From: a virus
DNA length: 23,051 nt
Reading direction: 5' to 3' (one strand)
IMG/VR virus record: IMGVR_UViG_3300035698_014406
Location: 1 to 23,051 of that record
In this document: positions 14,258-21,183 of the stretch, in pieces
How the letters are laid out: every line of letters begins with the position of its first letter
Numbering within the stretch: position 1 is the stretch's first letter
Made by a program: the position numbers and the translations under genes
Notes under the pieces: model-generated
The model's input: only the letters and a program-made list of their open reading frames with translations
The model's database searches: none
Told to the model about the DNA's origin: nothing

Positions 14258-16066
14258 TTAGCGGTTTTCACTTAAAACCGATAAACTGATACCTTTTGTT
14301 AGTGCAGCATCAAATTCGTTTAAATAGTTTAGGGGATTCATTGGGTCCAATTTGTCTAAACTATTTAGTGATGGTTTGAATTGTTTTTTCTTTTCTACGC
14401 GAGAATCCTTAGAATCATTTTCATTTAACATTCTAAGTAGTCCCTCTGCAACAGTTTCGCCTGTTTCTGCATCCTGGTATTCGTAACCTTCTGGTGCTTG
14501 ATCTGGAAGATCTTGACCATCGGCCGATTCAAATCCCCCACCACCCTCTTCACCAGGTGCAGCCTCTTCTTCTGCTGTGCTTGCCTGTTCAATTTGTAAT
14601 TTCATTTTGCCTTCTAAGAATTGTTGCTCGAGAATTTGCTTCATTTCCTCATTAGAGAATCCAAAGATGTTTTTCATACCCCATGCCCAAGAGATTGGTG
14701 ACAGGGAAGCTTCATCCCAAAGGTTGCTAAACACCGAAGCCTTTTCAGAAAGCACTTCCATTTTCTGTAAATCATTCTGAGATGATGGGTTAGCCAACTT
14801 TAGATTGAATCCCATTAATTGCTCTTTATCTCTCATTCCAAGTGAAAAGAGATGAATTATTGCCATCTGTGTTAGTGTTACAATTGCAGACTGTTGTATA
14901 CGATTAATAGTTCGTGCAAACCGCGCGTCTTCATTTGCAAGTGTCGCCTTCGCATTGATATCTTCATCATATGTCAAGAATGCCTTAGGCACCTTCAACG
15001 CTGCAAACAGTTTCTTTTGCAAGTATTCAATATCGGCGATTTCGTCTAGATTTGATGCTCCAGCAAGTGTATCGATCTGAGAGTTCTTATCATTACGGCG
15101 GGGGATAAAGAAGTCTTCATCAATGGCCATCGTGTTATAACGCTGGTTGATACTACCAGTGGCCTGATCAACTTGTGGAGCACGTTTAATTGAATTTTTA
15201 ATTTTATTGATATACTCAGCAACATCACCGGGATTAATATTACCAACGTCAATATAGAAAACCCTACGTTCTGGTGCCCTGGAAATACGATAAATCATCA
15301 TTGCATCTTCGCCGAGTGTAAGTTGTTTCCAAATTATTCTAGCACTCTCAAGAGACGAGGTGCCATAAGGTAGGCGTTTTTGGTCTGAAGTTAAACGAAA
15401 ATGACCGATTTGCCATGCTGCAAATTCGGTATCATAATTGTCCCATGGAAATTTTACTGATTTGATATTTCCATCATATGACTCTTCTCTGCGGATTTCT
15501 TCAGGATCTAAATCTATAAAGCCAACAATGCCTTTACCTGGTTGAACATCAAGTAGTGTGAAGTGGTCACCAAATTTACACATTGAACGAATCCAATGCC
15601 AAAGGTTGTGATCAATGTGCAAAACATCTTCAAATAGATTTTCTAAAATTTTCTTTACTCTAACATTATCAGATGTGATTTGAAGAATTTGACCATATTC
15701 ATTTTCAACTGTAGATTCATCAGCAAAGATGTCTAATGCTGAAGAAATTTCAGGTGTATATTCCATTGCCGTAAAATCAAGCATCGATTTCTTACGATCA
15801 ATGTCAATATTAAGTGTTTTAATATACTTGTCGTATGAAACTTTTTCAAACTGTGTTGTTAGATAACTTTGATGCTTCGCAGCTGTTGGTGCATCAAGTC
15901 TTTCGGGCTCACTCTGATATCGTCTGCCCAAGCCCTTCTTTAAAAAGACAGTTAACTTTCCAGGCAGGTCAAGATTTGTATCACTTATCTTACCACTTCC
16001 AGTGTTAAAAATCTCTTTTGACGCAAGCGCGCTATTGTTGTGTCGGAATCCCCTATTAAACGCCAT
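14258..16066 (-). CDS. 20: Portal vertex protein, gp20-like
   Basis: This 602-aa protein forms the dodecameric portal through which DNA enters the head. T4-type portal features include YTPEISSALDIFADES (residues 92-107), the FEDVLHIDHNLWHWIRSMCK segment, FTLLDVQPGKGIVGFIDLDP, FRLTSDQKRLPYGTSSLESA, IWKQLTLGEDAMMIYRISRA, PERRVFYIDVGNI, and the late stem/crown run LKVPKAFLTYDEDINAKATL and RFARTINRIQQSAIVTLTQM. The C-terminal 100 residues are Glu/Gly-rich (AAPGEEGGGGFES), then a basic end, and are longer than in T4 (gp20 is 524 aa). The start has AGGGA upstream and lies ten bases after the terminase stop. Order terminase-portal-protease-scaffold-capsid matches T4. Confidence 0.96.
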   Translation of the reverse strand: MAFNRGFRHNNSALASKEIFNTGSGKISDTNLDLPGKLTVFLKKGLGRRYQSEPERLDAPTAAKHQSYLTTQFEKVSYDKYIKTLNIDIDRKKSMLDFTAMEYTPEISSALDIFADESTVENEYGQILQITSDNVRVKKILENLFEDVLHIDHNLWHWIRSMCKFGDHFTLLDVQPGKGIVGFIDLDPEEIRREESYDGNIKSVKFPWDNYDTEFAAWQIGHFRLTSDQKRLPYGTSSLESARIIWKQLTLGEDAMMIYRISRAPERRVFYIDVGNINPGDVAEYINKIKNSIKRAPQVDQATGSINQRYNTMAIDEDFFIPRRNDKNSQIDTLAGASNLDEIADIEYLQKKLFAALKVPKAFLTYDEDINAKATLANEDARFARTINRIQQSAIVTLTQMAIIHLFSLGMRDKEQLMGFNLKLANPSSQNDLQKMEVLSEKASVFSNLWDEASLSPISWAWGMKNIFGFSNEEMKQILEQQFLEGKMKLQIEQASTAEEEAAPGEEGGGGFESADGQDLPDQAPEGYEYQDAETGETVAEGLLRMLNENDSKDSRVEKKKQFKPSLNSLDKLDPMNPLNYLNEFDAALTKGISLSVLSENR

Positions 16067-16075
16067 AATTGTTCC

Positions 16076-17818
16076 CTATCTATTGATTAGCCATGTTAAA
16101 TCTTCATCTCGACCATACAGATTGGTCATGATCCATGGATTTGCAGAGCTTCCTACTATTCCATGTACATTTTCATTTAGTTGTGGAATTTCATCAATCG
16201 CATCTGTATATGTGTTTGATATTCCCTTAAGTGTTTCCTCGAGCATAAGTTTGGAGTTTACAATATCTTTCAAGGTTGTCGCGATAATTAAAAGTCCAAT
16301 CCCAAGTGACATACTAAGATCATCATTGTATCCAGCAGTTGCTTCTGGTCTTCCATTTCTATAAATGAGCGTTCGCAACTCATTAGTAGTGCGTGAAGAA
16401 TGAATCTTCACGGTGGAATTCCTAATGTCTTCTTCTAATTGGTAAATCACTAATGGTCGACTTGCAGAAGTCGTTTGGAATCCTGGAACCATTGCATCCT
16501 TGTTTTTGAATGCATTTTCTAATTTCCTCTTATCGCGAGAGTTGTATGAACCCTTCATGGAGTAAAAGATATTTGGATATTCTAATTCCACAATCTTCAA
16601 ACATGTTGCCCAGCCAATACTGTTCGCCTCTGTTGCCAACAACGCTTCGTTGTACTTCATTCCAAGTGAATATAAAAACTTCCCATACATATCTGCAGGA
16701 AGTTTACCTTTATATTCTGCGACTTGTTCCTTGTTGGAGAGCTTTATGACGTGACATGCCGAATAATCACCACCGTCACCTCTGGCAACATCTGCTGACA
16801 ATAAATACTCTTCACCTGGAATTGGATCCTCCCAAACCCACAAATTGTTGTCAAAGCCGTCTGCTCTTATTGGCAAGCGTACATGGTCGTTCTCCATCTT
16901 CAGGATATATTCCTCTAGGACTACATTGTCTCCTGATCCCAGGAAATCCATATCAAACTCTTGAGCCACCTTGCGAGGGTCCCCTAGTTGTTTGCATTGT
17001 TCTCTATACCATGGTGATGTTGGCTTAACTGCAGAACCACAGAAATCACAATGTGACCCCCATACGTGTGGCAGCAATTGCTTCTTTTTACATTCTTTGG
17101 AAGAGCAAAACCACTCAACATCAGCACCATAAATTGGATTCTGTGTCCAGTGGATTTTAATTGGATGGAATTTTGATTCTTTATTTACAGCAGATAGCCA
17201 CTGACGGTGATAGAAGTTTCCAACACCCTTAGGTGTTGAGATGATAATAGCCGATCCACCCATAGAAAGGGTTGGATATGCAGCTGCCCATAGATCATCA
17301 ACCTTAGATGAATCAATAATTGCAGCTTCGTCAATAACAAGCAATGAAAGTGATTCTGATCTGGCAGCGTTTCGTGTTGTGGCTTGAGCTGATACACGAG
17401 ACCCATTTGCAAATTCTAAACTCTTTTTATTATCTGACGTGATTGTTGGAACCATCCAGCGAGGAGATTTGTTGATGAATGTTTTCACCTTACGAATAAA
17501 TCCCTGAGCGTTGTCTTGCTTATCGGCGACAATGACAATTTCTTTTGCCTGAAAAAAGCAAACCAACCATGCAATATATCCAGCCGATAATGTAGACAAT
17601 CCTGTCTGGCGGGATTTCAGAGTGATTGTAAAGCGCTCATTTTGGAAATCATATAGTGCACTTTTTTGATATTCATATAACGTGAATGGTACATAACCTT
17701 TTTTAGCATTGTAAACTTTCCCATAGTTCATTAGGTAGTATTCACAAGATTGTGTACACCTAAAGATCTCATGGATCATTTGCTGTTTGGTTATTCTACT
17801 TCTCTTTTTGATGGCCAT
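16076..17818 (-). CDS. 17: Terminase large subunit, gp17-like
   Basis: This 580-aa protein is the packaging motor and nuclease. ATPase motifs: Walker A KSRQTGLST (68-76), Walker B LLVIDE (159-164) with catalytic Glu164, and coupling motif ISTPKG (193-198). The RNase H-like nuclease domain has Asp343 in SADVARGDGGDYS, Glu397 in TEANSIGW, and Asp499/Asp500 in AGYNDDLSMS. Between the two domains is a Cys4 insert (C238, C243, C257, C260) that probably binds zinc; T4 gp17 is not known to carry one. Length is close to T4 gp17 (610 aa). AGGAGT lies eight bases before the ATG. No small terminase gene was found next to it: the upstream 250 bases are non-coding, and the adjacent 18073-18399 gene looks secreted. 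Confidence 0.97.
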   Translation of the reverse strand: MAIKKRSRITKQQMIHEIFRCTQSCEYYLMNYGKVYNAKKGYVPFTLYEYQKSALYDFQNERFTITLKSRQTGLSTLSAGYIAWLVCFFQAKEIVIVADKQDNAQGFIRKVKTFINKSPRWMVPTITSDNKKSLEFANGSRVSAQATTRNAARSESLSLLVIDEAAIIDSSKVDDLWAAAYPTLSMGGSAIIISTPKGVGNFYHRQWLSAVNKESKFHPIKIHWTQNPIYGADVEWFCSSKECKKKQLLPHVWGSHCDFCGSAVKPTSPWYREQCKQLGDPRKVAQEFDMDFLGSGDNVVLEEYILKMENDHVRLPIRADGFDNNLWVWEDPIPGEEYLLSADVARGDGGDYSACHVIKLSNKEQVAEYKGKLPADMYGKFLYSLGMKYNEALLATEANSIGWATCLKIVELEYPNIFYSMKGSYNSRDKRKLENAFKNKDAMVPGFQTTSASRPLVIYQLEEDIRNSTVKIHSSRTTNELRTLIYRNGRPEATAGYNDDLSMSLGIGLLIIATTLKDIVNSKLMLEETLKGISNTYTDAIDEIPQLNENVHGIVGSSANPWIMTNLYGRDEDLTWLINR

Positions 17819-17836
17819 TGATTAAACTCCTCATGG

Positions 17837-17844
17837 TATAAATA
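17837..17844 (+). promoter_or_regulatory. TATAAATA late-promoter box pointing rightward (doubtful)
   Basis: An exact T4 late-promoter box lies in the intergenic region on the + strand, 19 bases upstream of the terminase start but in the opposite sense. No + strand gene follows within 5 kb, so if used it would make antisense or non-coding RNA. The 8-mer may be chance. Confidence 0.25.
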
Positions 17845-17881
17845 TCACTACATGTTAAATCAATGCTGAAACATATACTAA

Positions 17882-17965
17882 TAGGCCCTCTAGCGCTCAC
17901 TGTGAGCTCCAAAGGGCCTAGGCCATAGGCTACTATGTATTTCAGGACGCGCGCTTAGAACGCGC
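17882..17965. other. GC-rich non-coding hairpin cluster upstream of terminase
   Basis: Within the 254-base gene-free stretch 17819-18072 lie several strong inverted repeats: TAGGCCCT (17882-17889) with AGGGCCTA (17913-17920), enclosing GCTCA-CTG-TGAGC; the palindrome GGCCTAGGCC; and GCGCG (17949-17953) with CGCGC (17961-17965). A PmeI-type palindrome GTTTAAAC follows. The GC content stands out from the AT-rich surroundings. No ORF with a ribosome site was seen. Possible meanings are a structured leader of the terminase mRNA, a small RNA, or a packaging-related DNA site. Confidence 0.6.
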
Positions 17966-18018
17966 TCTAGGAGACGTTTAAACTCTTGTGTTTACATAGA
18001 TTATGAGTAAATACAAGA

Positions 18019-18051
18019 ATGGGTCCTCCCAAGTTGCCAAAGAGGACCCAT
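18019..18051 (-). terminator. Hairpin terminator after the glycine-tail gene
   Basis: ATGGGTCCTC (18019-18028) and GAGGACCCAT (18042-18051) form a perfect 10-bp stem with a 13-nt loop. On the - strand the following bases are TCTTGTATTT, a weak U-run. It sits 21 bases after the stop of the gene at 18073. Confidence 0.6.
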
Positions 18052-18059
18052 AAACTGTT

Positions 18060-18067
18060 TATTTATA
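18060..18067 (-). promoter_or_regulatory. TATAAATA late-promoter box upstream of terminase
   Basis: An exact T4 late-promoter box on the - strand lies 240 bases before the terminase gene and could start the late structural transcript. Against this, the 18019-18051 hairpin lies only about ten bases downstream, so RNA polymerase would meet it at once. Confidence 0.35.
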
Positions 18068-18072
18068 TGTGT

Positions 18073-18399
18073 TTAGCCGGCTCCTCCGCCGCCTCCTCCG
18101 GCTCCTCCACCGCCCGAGCCGGTGTATGGAGGTCGGATATCCCAATCAATATCAAGCCCATTCTCAATGACATACTTGATATCCTGATAGATAATCCAGG
18201 CCCTTTCAATCCAGTGGTCGAACTCTGAAATTTCTGGAGCTGAAACATATCCAACAGCTTCGCCATCGCTATTTCTTAGAATCACAACATCTGTTGTCTG
18301 TTTATTTGTTGGAAGTTCTTCACAGTTTGCAACCGTAACAATCAAACACATTCCCAAAAACGTTAAGAAAATAAGTAGCCATTGTTCTTTTCTAGTCAT
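18073..18399 (-). CDS. Secreted or membrane-anchored protein with glycine-rich tail
   Basis: This 108-aa protein has a basic N-terminus, a hydrophobic segment (WLLIFLTFLGMCLIVTVA, 7-24) and Asn25-Cys26, so it is probably exported or held in the inner membrane; the Cys lies where a lipobox Cys would, but Asn at -1 is not canonical. The middle (DVVILRNSDGEAVGYVSAPE) is a small beta-like segment, followed by an acidic helix with Trp63, Trp68 and Trp86. Residues 94-108 are Gly/Ala with one Ser, encoded by GC-rich DNA. The ATG at 18399 has AGGAGG upstream and is preferred to a longer frame reaching 18522, which would overlap the DUF932 gene and its hairpin. No family is recognised. A cell-envelope, lysis or superinfection role is possible. 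Confidence 0.7.
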   Translation of the reverse strand: MTRKEQWLLIFLTFLGMCLIVTVANCEELPTNKQTTDVVILRNSDGEAVGYVSAPEISEFDHWIERAWIIYQDIKYVIENGLDIDWDIRPPYTGSGGGGAGGGGGGAG

Positions 18400-18420
18400 A
18401 CAGGGCCCTCCTAAAGGTTT

Positions 18421-18438
18421 GGGGAGCCGAAGCTCCCC
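18421..18438 (-). terminator. UUCG-loop hairpin after the DUF932 gene
   Basis: GGGGAGC, loop TTCG (- strand), GCTCCCC form a 7-bp stem eight bases after the stop at 18446. There is no T run (AAACCTTTAGG follows), and the strong ribosome site of the next gene starts eight bases later, so it may separate the two messages or protect the 3' end. Confidence 0.55.
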
Positions 18439-18445
18439 GTTTAAT

Positions 18446-19321
18446 TTATGCGTAGGACTTGGCGAAGTACTTGAACAGATCTTCTTCCAAAACGCGGCCT
18501 CGGGAAATCTTACCCTTGTCACGAATCAAGTGGTGTTCAATCACAGACTGGAACGCATTGTAGATGTCCCAAGCAGTAATCGTGTTGAACGAGTATGAAC
18601 CCATCTGGATTTCAGCCATGACACGATCCTTGTAACGCTTAGGGAAACTGAACTTCTTGTCGGCCAGCATTTTGTCAATAGTTGACTCAACACCATCAAG
18701 CTTGATGCCAGCATTGGCCATCTTCTGGAAAGTGTTGAACTGTGAACCATCAGCAACAAAGTCGAGGATATGTTCAACCATAGAATCGAAGTTGTTGTTC
18801 TTGGAATGCATGGCAGTGAAAGCCGCCATTTTGGTAGGAACGCGCATGCCATTTGTACAGGCAAGGCGATAAAGAGTGGCTTCAGCAAGATATTTCAACG
18901 AGCCGTCGAGGGAATTCACAACCGTGATTCCGGGCCAGACGTTGTCTTTCTGATTGCCAATTGACATTTCATTTCCTGGAAAATAAACGTTTGCATACAT
19001 CTTCGCGCCATTATCAATCAGGTTGATACGCTTAAATGTCTTGACACCTTTACTGTCAAGGCGACTCAAGATGGGATCAAGAGCTGCAGAGTGTGTCAAA
19101 ACCTTGTAATGCGAACCAACGGAACCCACCACAGTATTTGTATCTTCACGGATGATTGTGCGAACACCAGGCATTTCAATACCCGACGTAGTTTGTGCAC
19201 CTTCTTCTCGAACGTCAAACTGATATAGTTCGTTGTATTCGGTAGGATCACCACGGGTGCCCATGTCAATAGCGGGTACCATAACTTCAGCTTCGATTGT
19301 TTCAACTTGCGTGTTACTCAT
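18446..19321 (-). CDS. DUF932 family protein, early expressed
   Basis: This 291-aa protein matches the DUF932 (phage/plasmid-like TIGR03299) pattern: a VVGSVGSHYKVLTHSAALDP block (64-83) equivalent to the family's 'vvgivsdrYkivqn' segment, and the signature LACTNGMRVPTK (153-164), where the CTNGM motif is diagnostic. The C-terminal half is helical (MVEHILDFVADGSQFNTFQK; ITAWDIYNAFQSVIEHHLIR). The biochemical role of the family is not established; members are common on phages and plasmids. It has its own strong early promoter 40 bases upstream, a GGAGG ribosome site with six-base spacing, and a UUCG hairpin behind it, so it is a monocistronic, probably abundant early product. The length is near the usual 270-330 aa of the family. 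Confidence 0.85.
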   Translation of the reverse strand: MSNTQVETIEAEVMVPAIDMGTRGDPTEYNELYQFDVREEGAQTTSGIEMPGVRTIIREDTNTVVGSVGSHYKVLTHSAALDPILSRLDSKGVKTFKRINLIDNGAKMYANVYFPGNEMSIGNQKDNVWPGITVVNSLDGSLKYLAEATLYRLACTNGMRVPTKMAAFTAMHSKNNNFDSMVEHILDFVADGSQFNTFQKMANAGIKLDGVESTIDKMLADKKFSFPKRYKDRVMAEIQMGSYSFNTITAWDIYNAFQSVIEHHLIRDKGKISRGRVLEEDLFKYFAKSYA

Positions 19322-19362
19322 TTGTAACCTCCAATTTTAAGTAAAATTCCTCTGACTTCTTA

Positions 19363-19391
19363 ATTATACAGTATTTCTCACGAAAAGTAAA
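19363..19391 (-). promoter_or_regulatory. Early sigma70-type promoter of the DUF932 gene
   Basis: On the - strand TTTACT (19391-19386, within GTTTAC), a 17-bp spacer, then TATAAT (19368-19363). T4 early promoters have the same GTTTAC and TATAAT elements. It lies 42 bases before the ATG. Confidence 0.88.
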
Positions 19392-19402
19392 CAAAAAACG
19401 AA

Positions 19403-19945
19403 TTATTCTTCATCTTCTTTTCTGGCGTACCGGAAATACGATCGATTGCCCCCAGCTTTCAAACCTTTCCCAGATTTTATATCTGCCAACAGTTTAAGTG
19501 CTTCCGTCACATGTTTCTTGTTTCCATAGAACCAATGATCCTTAGCATTCTTCTTTTCACCAGGTTCAAATGGTATTCCATATCTTGATTGCAGTGCTAT
19601 TTTCTTGGTTGGATTATAATAACAACCCTGACATTCTCTGGGAGATTTACACTTGAAGAATGCCATGTGTTCACAATTCTCAGCCCACTGTGGCTTAACC
19701 CTTGTGGACTTTTTGACTACTTTTTTGACCGGTTTCTTTTTTGCTTTTTTGATTGCTGATTTTATTTTCCGACTACAAGATCCACAATGGAATTTTTTTG
19801 TGATGTGATCATTTGTAAGTTTCTTGATTTCTACCCAATCACCACAATCAAAACACTGAATGCCTATCTCAGAATAGTCATTTGTAAACATGGCCTTTGA
19901 TTTTCGATCACGGACTTGGCCATCGATTTTAATTGTGTTTAGCAT
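19403..19945 (-). CDS. Zinc-ribbon protein with lysine-rich linker
   Basis: This 180-aa protein has two cysteine clusters. The first is a classical zinc ribbon, C31-x2-C34 and C54-x2-C57 (CFDC...CGSC). The second is C91, C99, C105, C108 in NCEHMAFFKCKSPRECQGCY. Between them is a linker of about 25 residues with over half Lys (AIKKAKKKPVKKVVKKSTRV), histone H1-like, suggesting nucleic-acid contact. The C-terminus has a helix HVTEALKLLADIKS and a basic end. I chose the ATG at 19945 because GAGGAG lies five bases upstream, inside the previous stop region; a longer frame from 19981 has no ribosome site. It closes an operon of small early genes. No family is recognised; a transcription or nucleoid factor is plausible. 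Confidence 0.72.
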   Translation of the reverse strand: MLNTIKIDGQVRDRKSKAMFTNDYSEIGIQCFDCGDWVEIKKLTNDHITKKFHCGSCSRKIKSAIKKAKKKPVKKVVKKSTRVKPQWAENCEHMAFFKCKSPRECQGCYYNPTKKIALQSRYGIPFEPGEKKNAKDHWFYGNKKHVTEALKLLADIKSGKGLKAGGNRSYFRYARKEDEE

Positions 19946-19947
19946 CT

Positions 19948-20256
19948 CTACTCCTCTGCAGATTCGTCGTCCAATGGCCAAATCAATCCGGGGCCAGGTT
20001 GCTCATCCTCAACAAGTACCATTTTTTGACCCTTTCCAACTAGAAAAAACAATTCATTGCCATATGTATTTACAGCCTTTGATTTAAAATCAACACTCAA
20101 AATATCATCCAAGACAACATTGTCTCCAGCTTTCAATTCACCATAATCATTAATAAGACAACCTTGAATATATGCTGGCATATTAAAAAGTTCATCATAT
20201 TTTATTGTCCATTTTGCCAAGATTGGCGGGGAGTTTTTCAAGTTTAGCTTTTCCAT
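19948..20256 (-). CDS. Unknown early protein, 102 aa
   Basis: Not recognised. The protein is neutral to acidic and mostly beta-like: LAKWTIKYDELFNMPAYIQG (14-33), then GDNVVLDDILSVDFKSKAVN and GNELFFLVGKGQKMVLVEDE, an arrangement of strands around short turns that may form a small barrel (SH3 or OB-like; inference only). It ends acidic (DDESAEE). AAGGAG lies at good spacing before the ATG. It overlaps nothing and is followed within three bases by the zinc-ribbon gene, so the two are likely cotranslated. Confidence 0.72.
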   Translation of the reverse strand: MEKLNLKNSPPILAKWTIKYDELFNMPAYIQGCLINDYGELKAGDNVVLDDILSVDFKSKAVNTYGNELFFLVGKGQKMVLVEDEQPGPGLIWPLDDESAEE

Positions 20257-20280
20257 GTGATAGTCTCCTTTGTTGTGTAA

Positions 20281-20445
20281 CTAAATATCATCACACGTGC
20301 GAGACAGTGCATTCCAAATCCAAGACCACATTTTCCACAAACCCAAAAAACAAAGTGCAATAATCCATAAAAAAATCCAAATCACAGACACAACAAGCAA
20401 TCCAAATGCCAATATTAATCTAACAAGGCCTTCTAAGATGAACAT
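20281..20445 (-). CDS. Small membrane protein, 54 aa
   Basis: A 54-aa hydrophobic protein with one long or two short membrane segments (LEGLVRLILAFGLLVVSVIW, residues 5-24, and IFLWIIALCFLGLW, 24-37), then a Trp-rich interface stretch KMWSWIWNAL and a polar end. I chose ATG 20445, which has GGGAG nine bases upstream and overlaps the end of the previous gene by 13 bases; an in-frame ATG at 20460 or a longer frame to 20508 would overlap more and lacks a better site. No family is recognised. Small membrane proteins in phage early regions often act on the host envelope or on superinfection; here that is only a suggestion. Confidence 0.62.
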   Translation of the reverse strand: MFILEGLVRLILAFGLLVVSVIWIFLWIIALCFLGLWKMWSWIWNALSRTCDDI

Positions 20446-20669
20446 GATTTGTGCTCCCATTCGAAAACAAAGTTCCCTGAGTTTCCCTGAAAATAGCGTC
20501 TGTTCCAATCTGGATCATAATCCGCAAGACCATTTTTAACAATCATTGGGCAACCATACTCGTTGAATCTATTCTTCAACGCTTGTTCCAATGTTGGACC
20601 TTGAGCATTTGCTATCATTATATCCATGATGCCAAGTTCTACGTGTGTGCATATCAATTTTTCATTCAT
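20433..20669 (-). CDS. Unknown early protein, 78 aa
   Basis: Not recognised. It begins MNEKLICTHVELGIMDIMIA, beta-like, continues with a helix GPTLEQALKNRFNEYGCPMI and ends with an aromatic, Trp-containing segment DPDWNRRYFQGNSGNFVFEW. Three Cys (7, 40, 76) and several His are present but no clear metal motif. The ATG overlaps the previous stop by one base (TAATG), and the 3' end overlaps the small membrane gene. The tight packing indicates coordinated translation in the early operon driven from 21167. Confidence 0.7.
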   Translation of the reverse strand: MNEKLICTHVELGIMDIMIANAQGPTLEQALKNRFNEYGCPMIVKNGLADYDPDWNRRYFQGNSGNFVFEWEHKSCSS

Positions 20670-20908
20670 TAGTACACCTGACGATAGCCGAGGAACTGCA
20701 GAACTTCGGGATTGATAACCAAGCGTGAGCGATGCAAAACATCACACACAAAAACATGTGAGATGTGTCCTTGAAACTGGTCATGATAAACTTCCGTACC
20801 ATTTTCAATGAAAATTCCATCTTCAGTTTCGAAGTCTTTCAAGAGGAAAAATACACAAACCACACGAGGGCGATTCTTAACTGTGGTTGCAAATTCTGAG
20901 TTCTTCAT
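20669..20908 (-). CDS. Unknown early protein, 79 aa
   Basis: Not recognised. The sequence is strand-rich: NRPRVVCVFFLLKDFETEDG (12-31), IFIENGTEVYHDQFQGHISH, and VFVCDVLHRSRLVINPEVLQ, ending LGYRQVY. The pattern suggests a small beta-barrel or sandwich. The first six residues (MKNSEF) look like the leader of the candidate internal proteins, but the rest of the leader is absent, so I do not count it among them. The start lies three bases after the previous stop, with AAGGTTGGTT overlapping that stop as a weak ribosome site. Confidence 0.7.
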   Translation of the reverse strand: MKNSEFATTVKNRPRVVCVFFLLKDFETEDGIFIENGTEVYHDQFQGHISHVFVCDVLHRSRLVINPEVLQFLGYRQVY

Positions 20909-20911
20909 TTT

Positions 20912-21097
20912 CTAACCAACCTTCAACGCATCAACGTCATTGATGTGCATGTCAAATTCAATGCCACATTCATCCATCACCCAGAAAAATCCATCGTGAT
21001 CAATCTTGGTTTCAACCGCAAGTTCCTCACCAGCGGCAAGCACAAATGCGCCAGCCTTTACTTCGGAAAGCACAAATTCATTTTCCCACTTCATCAT
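20912..21097 (-). CDS. Unknown early protein, 61 aa
   Basis: Not recognised. It is acidic and beta-like: NEFVLSEVKAGAFVLAAGEE (6-25), LAVETKIDHDGFFWVMDECG (26-45), then IEFDMHINDVDALKV. It reads like a small folded domain. Two ATG codons begin the frame; AGAGG precedes them at suitable distance, and either may be used. It is the first gene of the early operon that runs to 19403, driven by the promoter at 21139-21167, with a 40-base leader that carries the conserved 20-bp element. Confidence 0.7.
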   Translation of the reverse strand: MMKWENEFVLSEVKAGAFVLAAGEELAVETKIDHDGFFWVMDECGIEFDMHINDVDALKVG

Positions 21098-21117
21098 ATC
21101 AACCTCTCAACTCGAGT

Positions 21118-21137
21118 TTCGTTTCTTAACTTAGATC
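21118..21137 (-). repeat. Conserved 20-bp early leader, copy 1
   Basis: TTCGTTTCTTAACTTAGATC (+ strand text) lies immediately after the -10 box and is identical to 21514-21533. In transcripts it is the extreme 5' end of the leader. Confidence 0.85.
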
Positions 21138-21138
21138 A

Positions 21139-21167
21139 ATTATACCATATTCTGTCTACAAAGTAAA
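21139..21167 (-). promoter_or_regulatory. Early sigma70-type promoter of the small-gene operon
   Basis: TTTACT (21167-21162, within GTTTAC), a 17-bp spacer, then TATAAT (21144-21139) on the - strand. It lies 42 bases before the start at 21097 and shares the downstream leader with the promoter at 21535. Confidence 0.88.
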
Positions 21168-21183
21168 CAAAAAGTAGATAATT

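Noticed and set aside
18400-18522. Longer start for the glycine-tail gene
   Set aside because: The extension overlaps the DUF932 gene and its hairpin, while ATG 18399 has a strong AGGAGG and a signal-like N-terminus.
19946-19981. Longer start for the zinc-ribbon gene
   Set aside because: It overlaps the previous gene by 34 bases without a ribosome site; GAGGAG supports ATG 19945.
20669-20908. MKNSEF start resembling the KKSELK leader
   Set aside because: Only six residues agree; the hydrophobic/acidic helix and the E|G end are missing and the gene is in an early operon.
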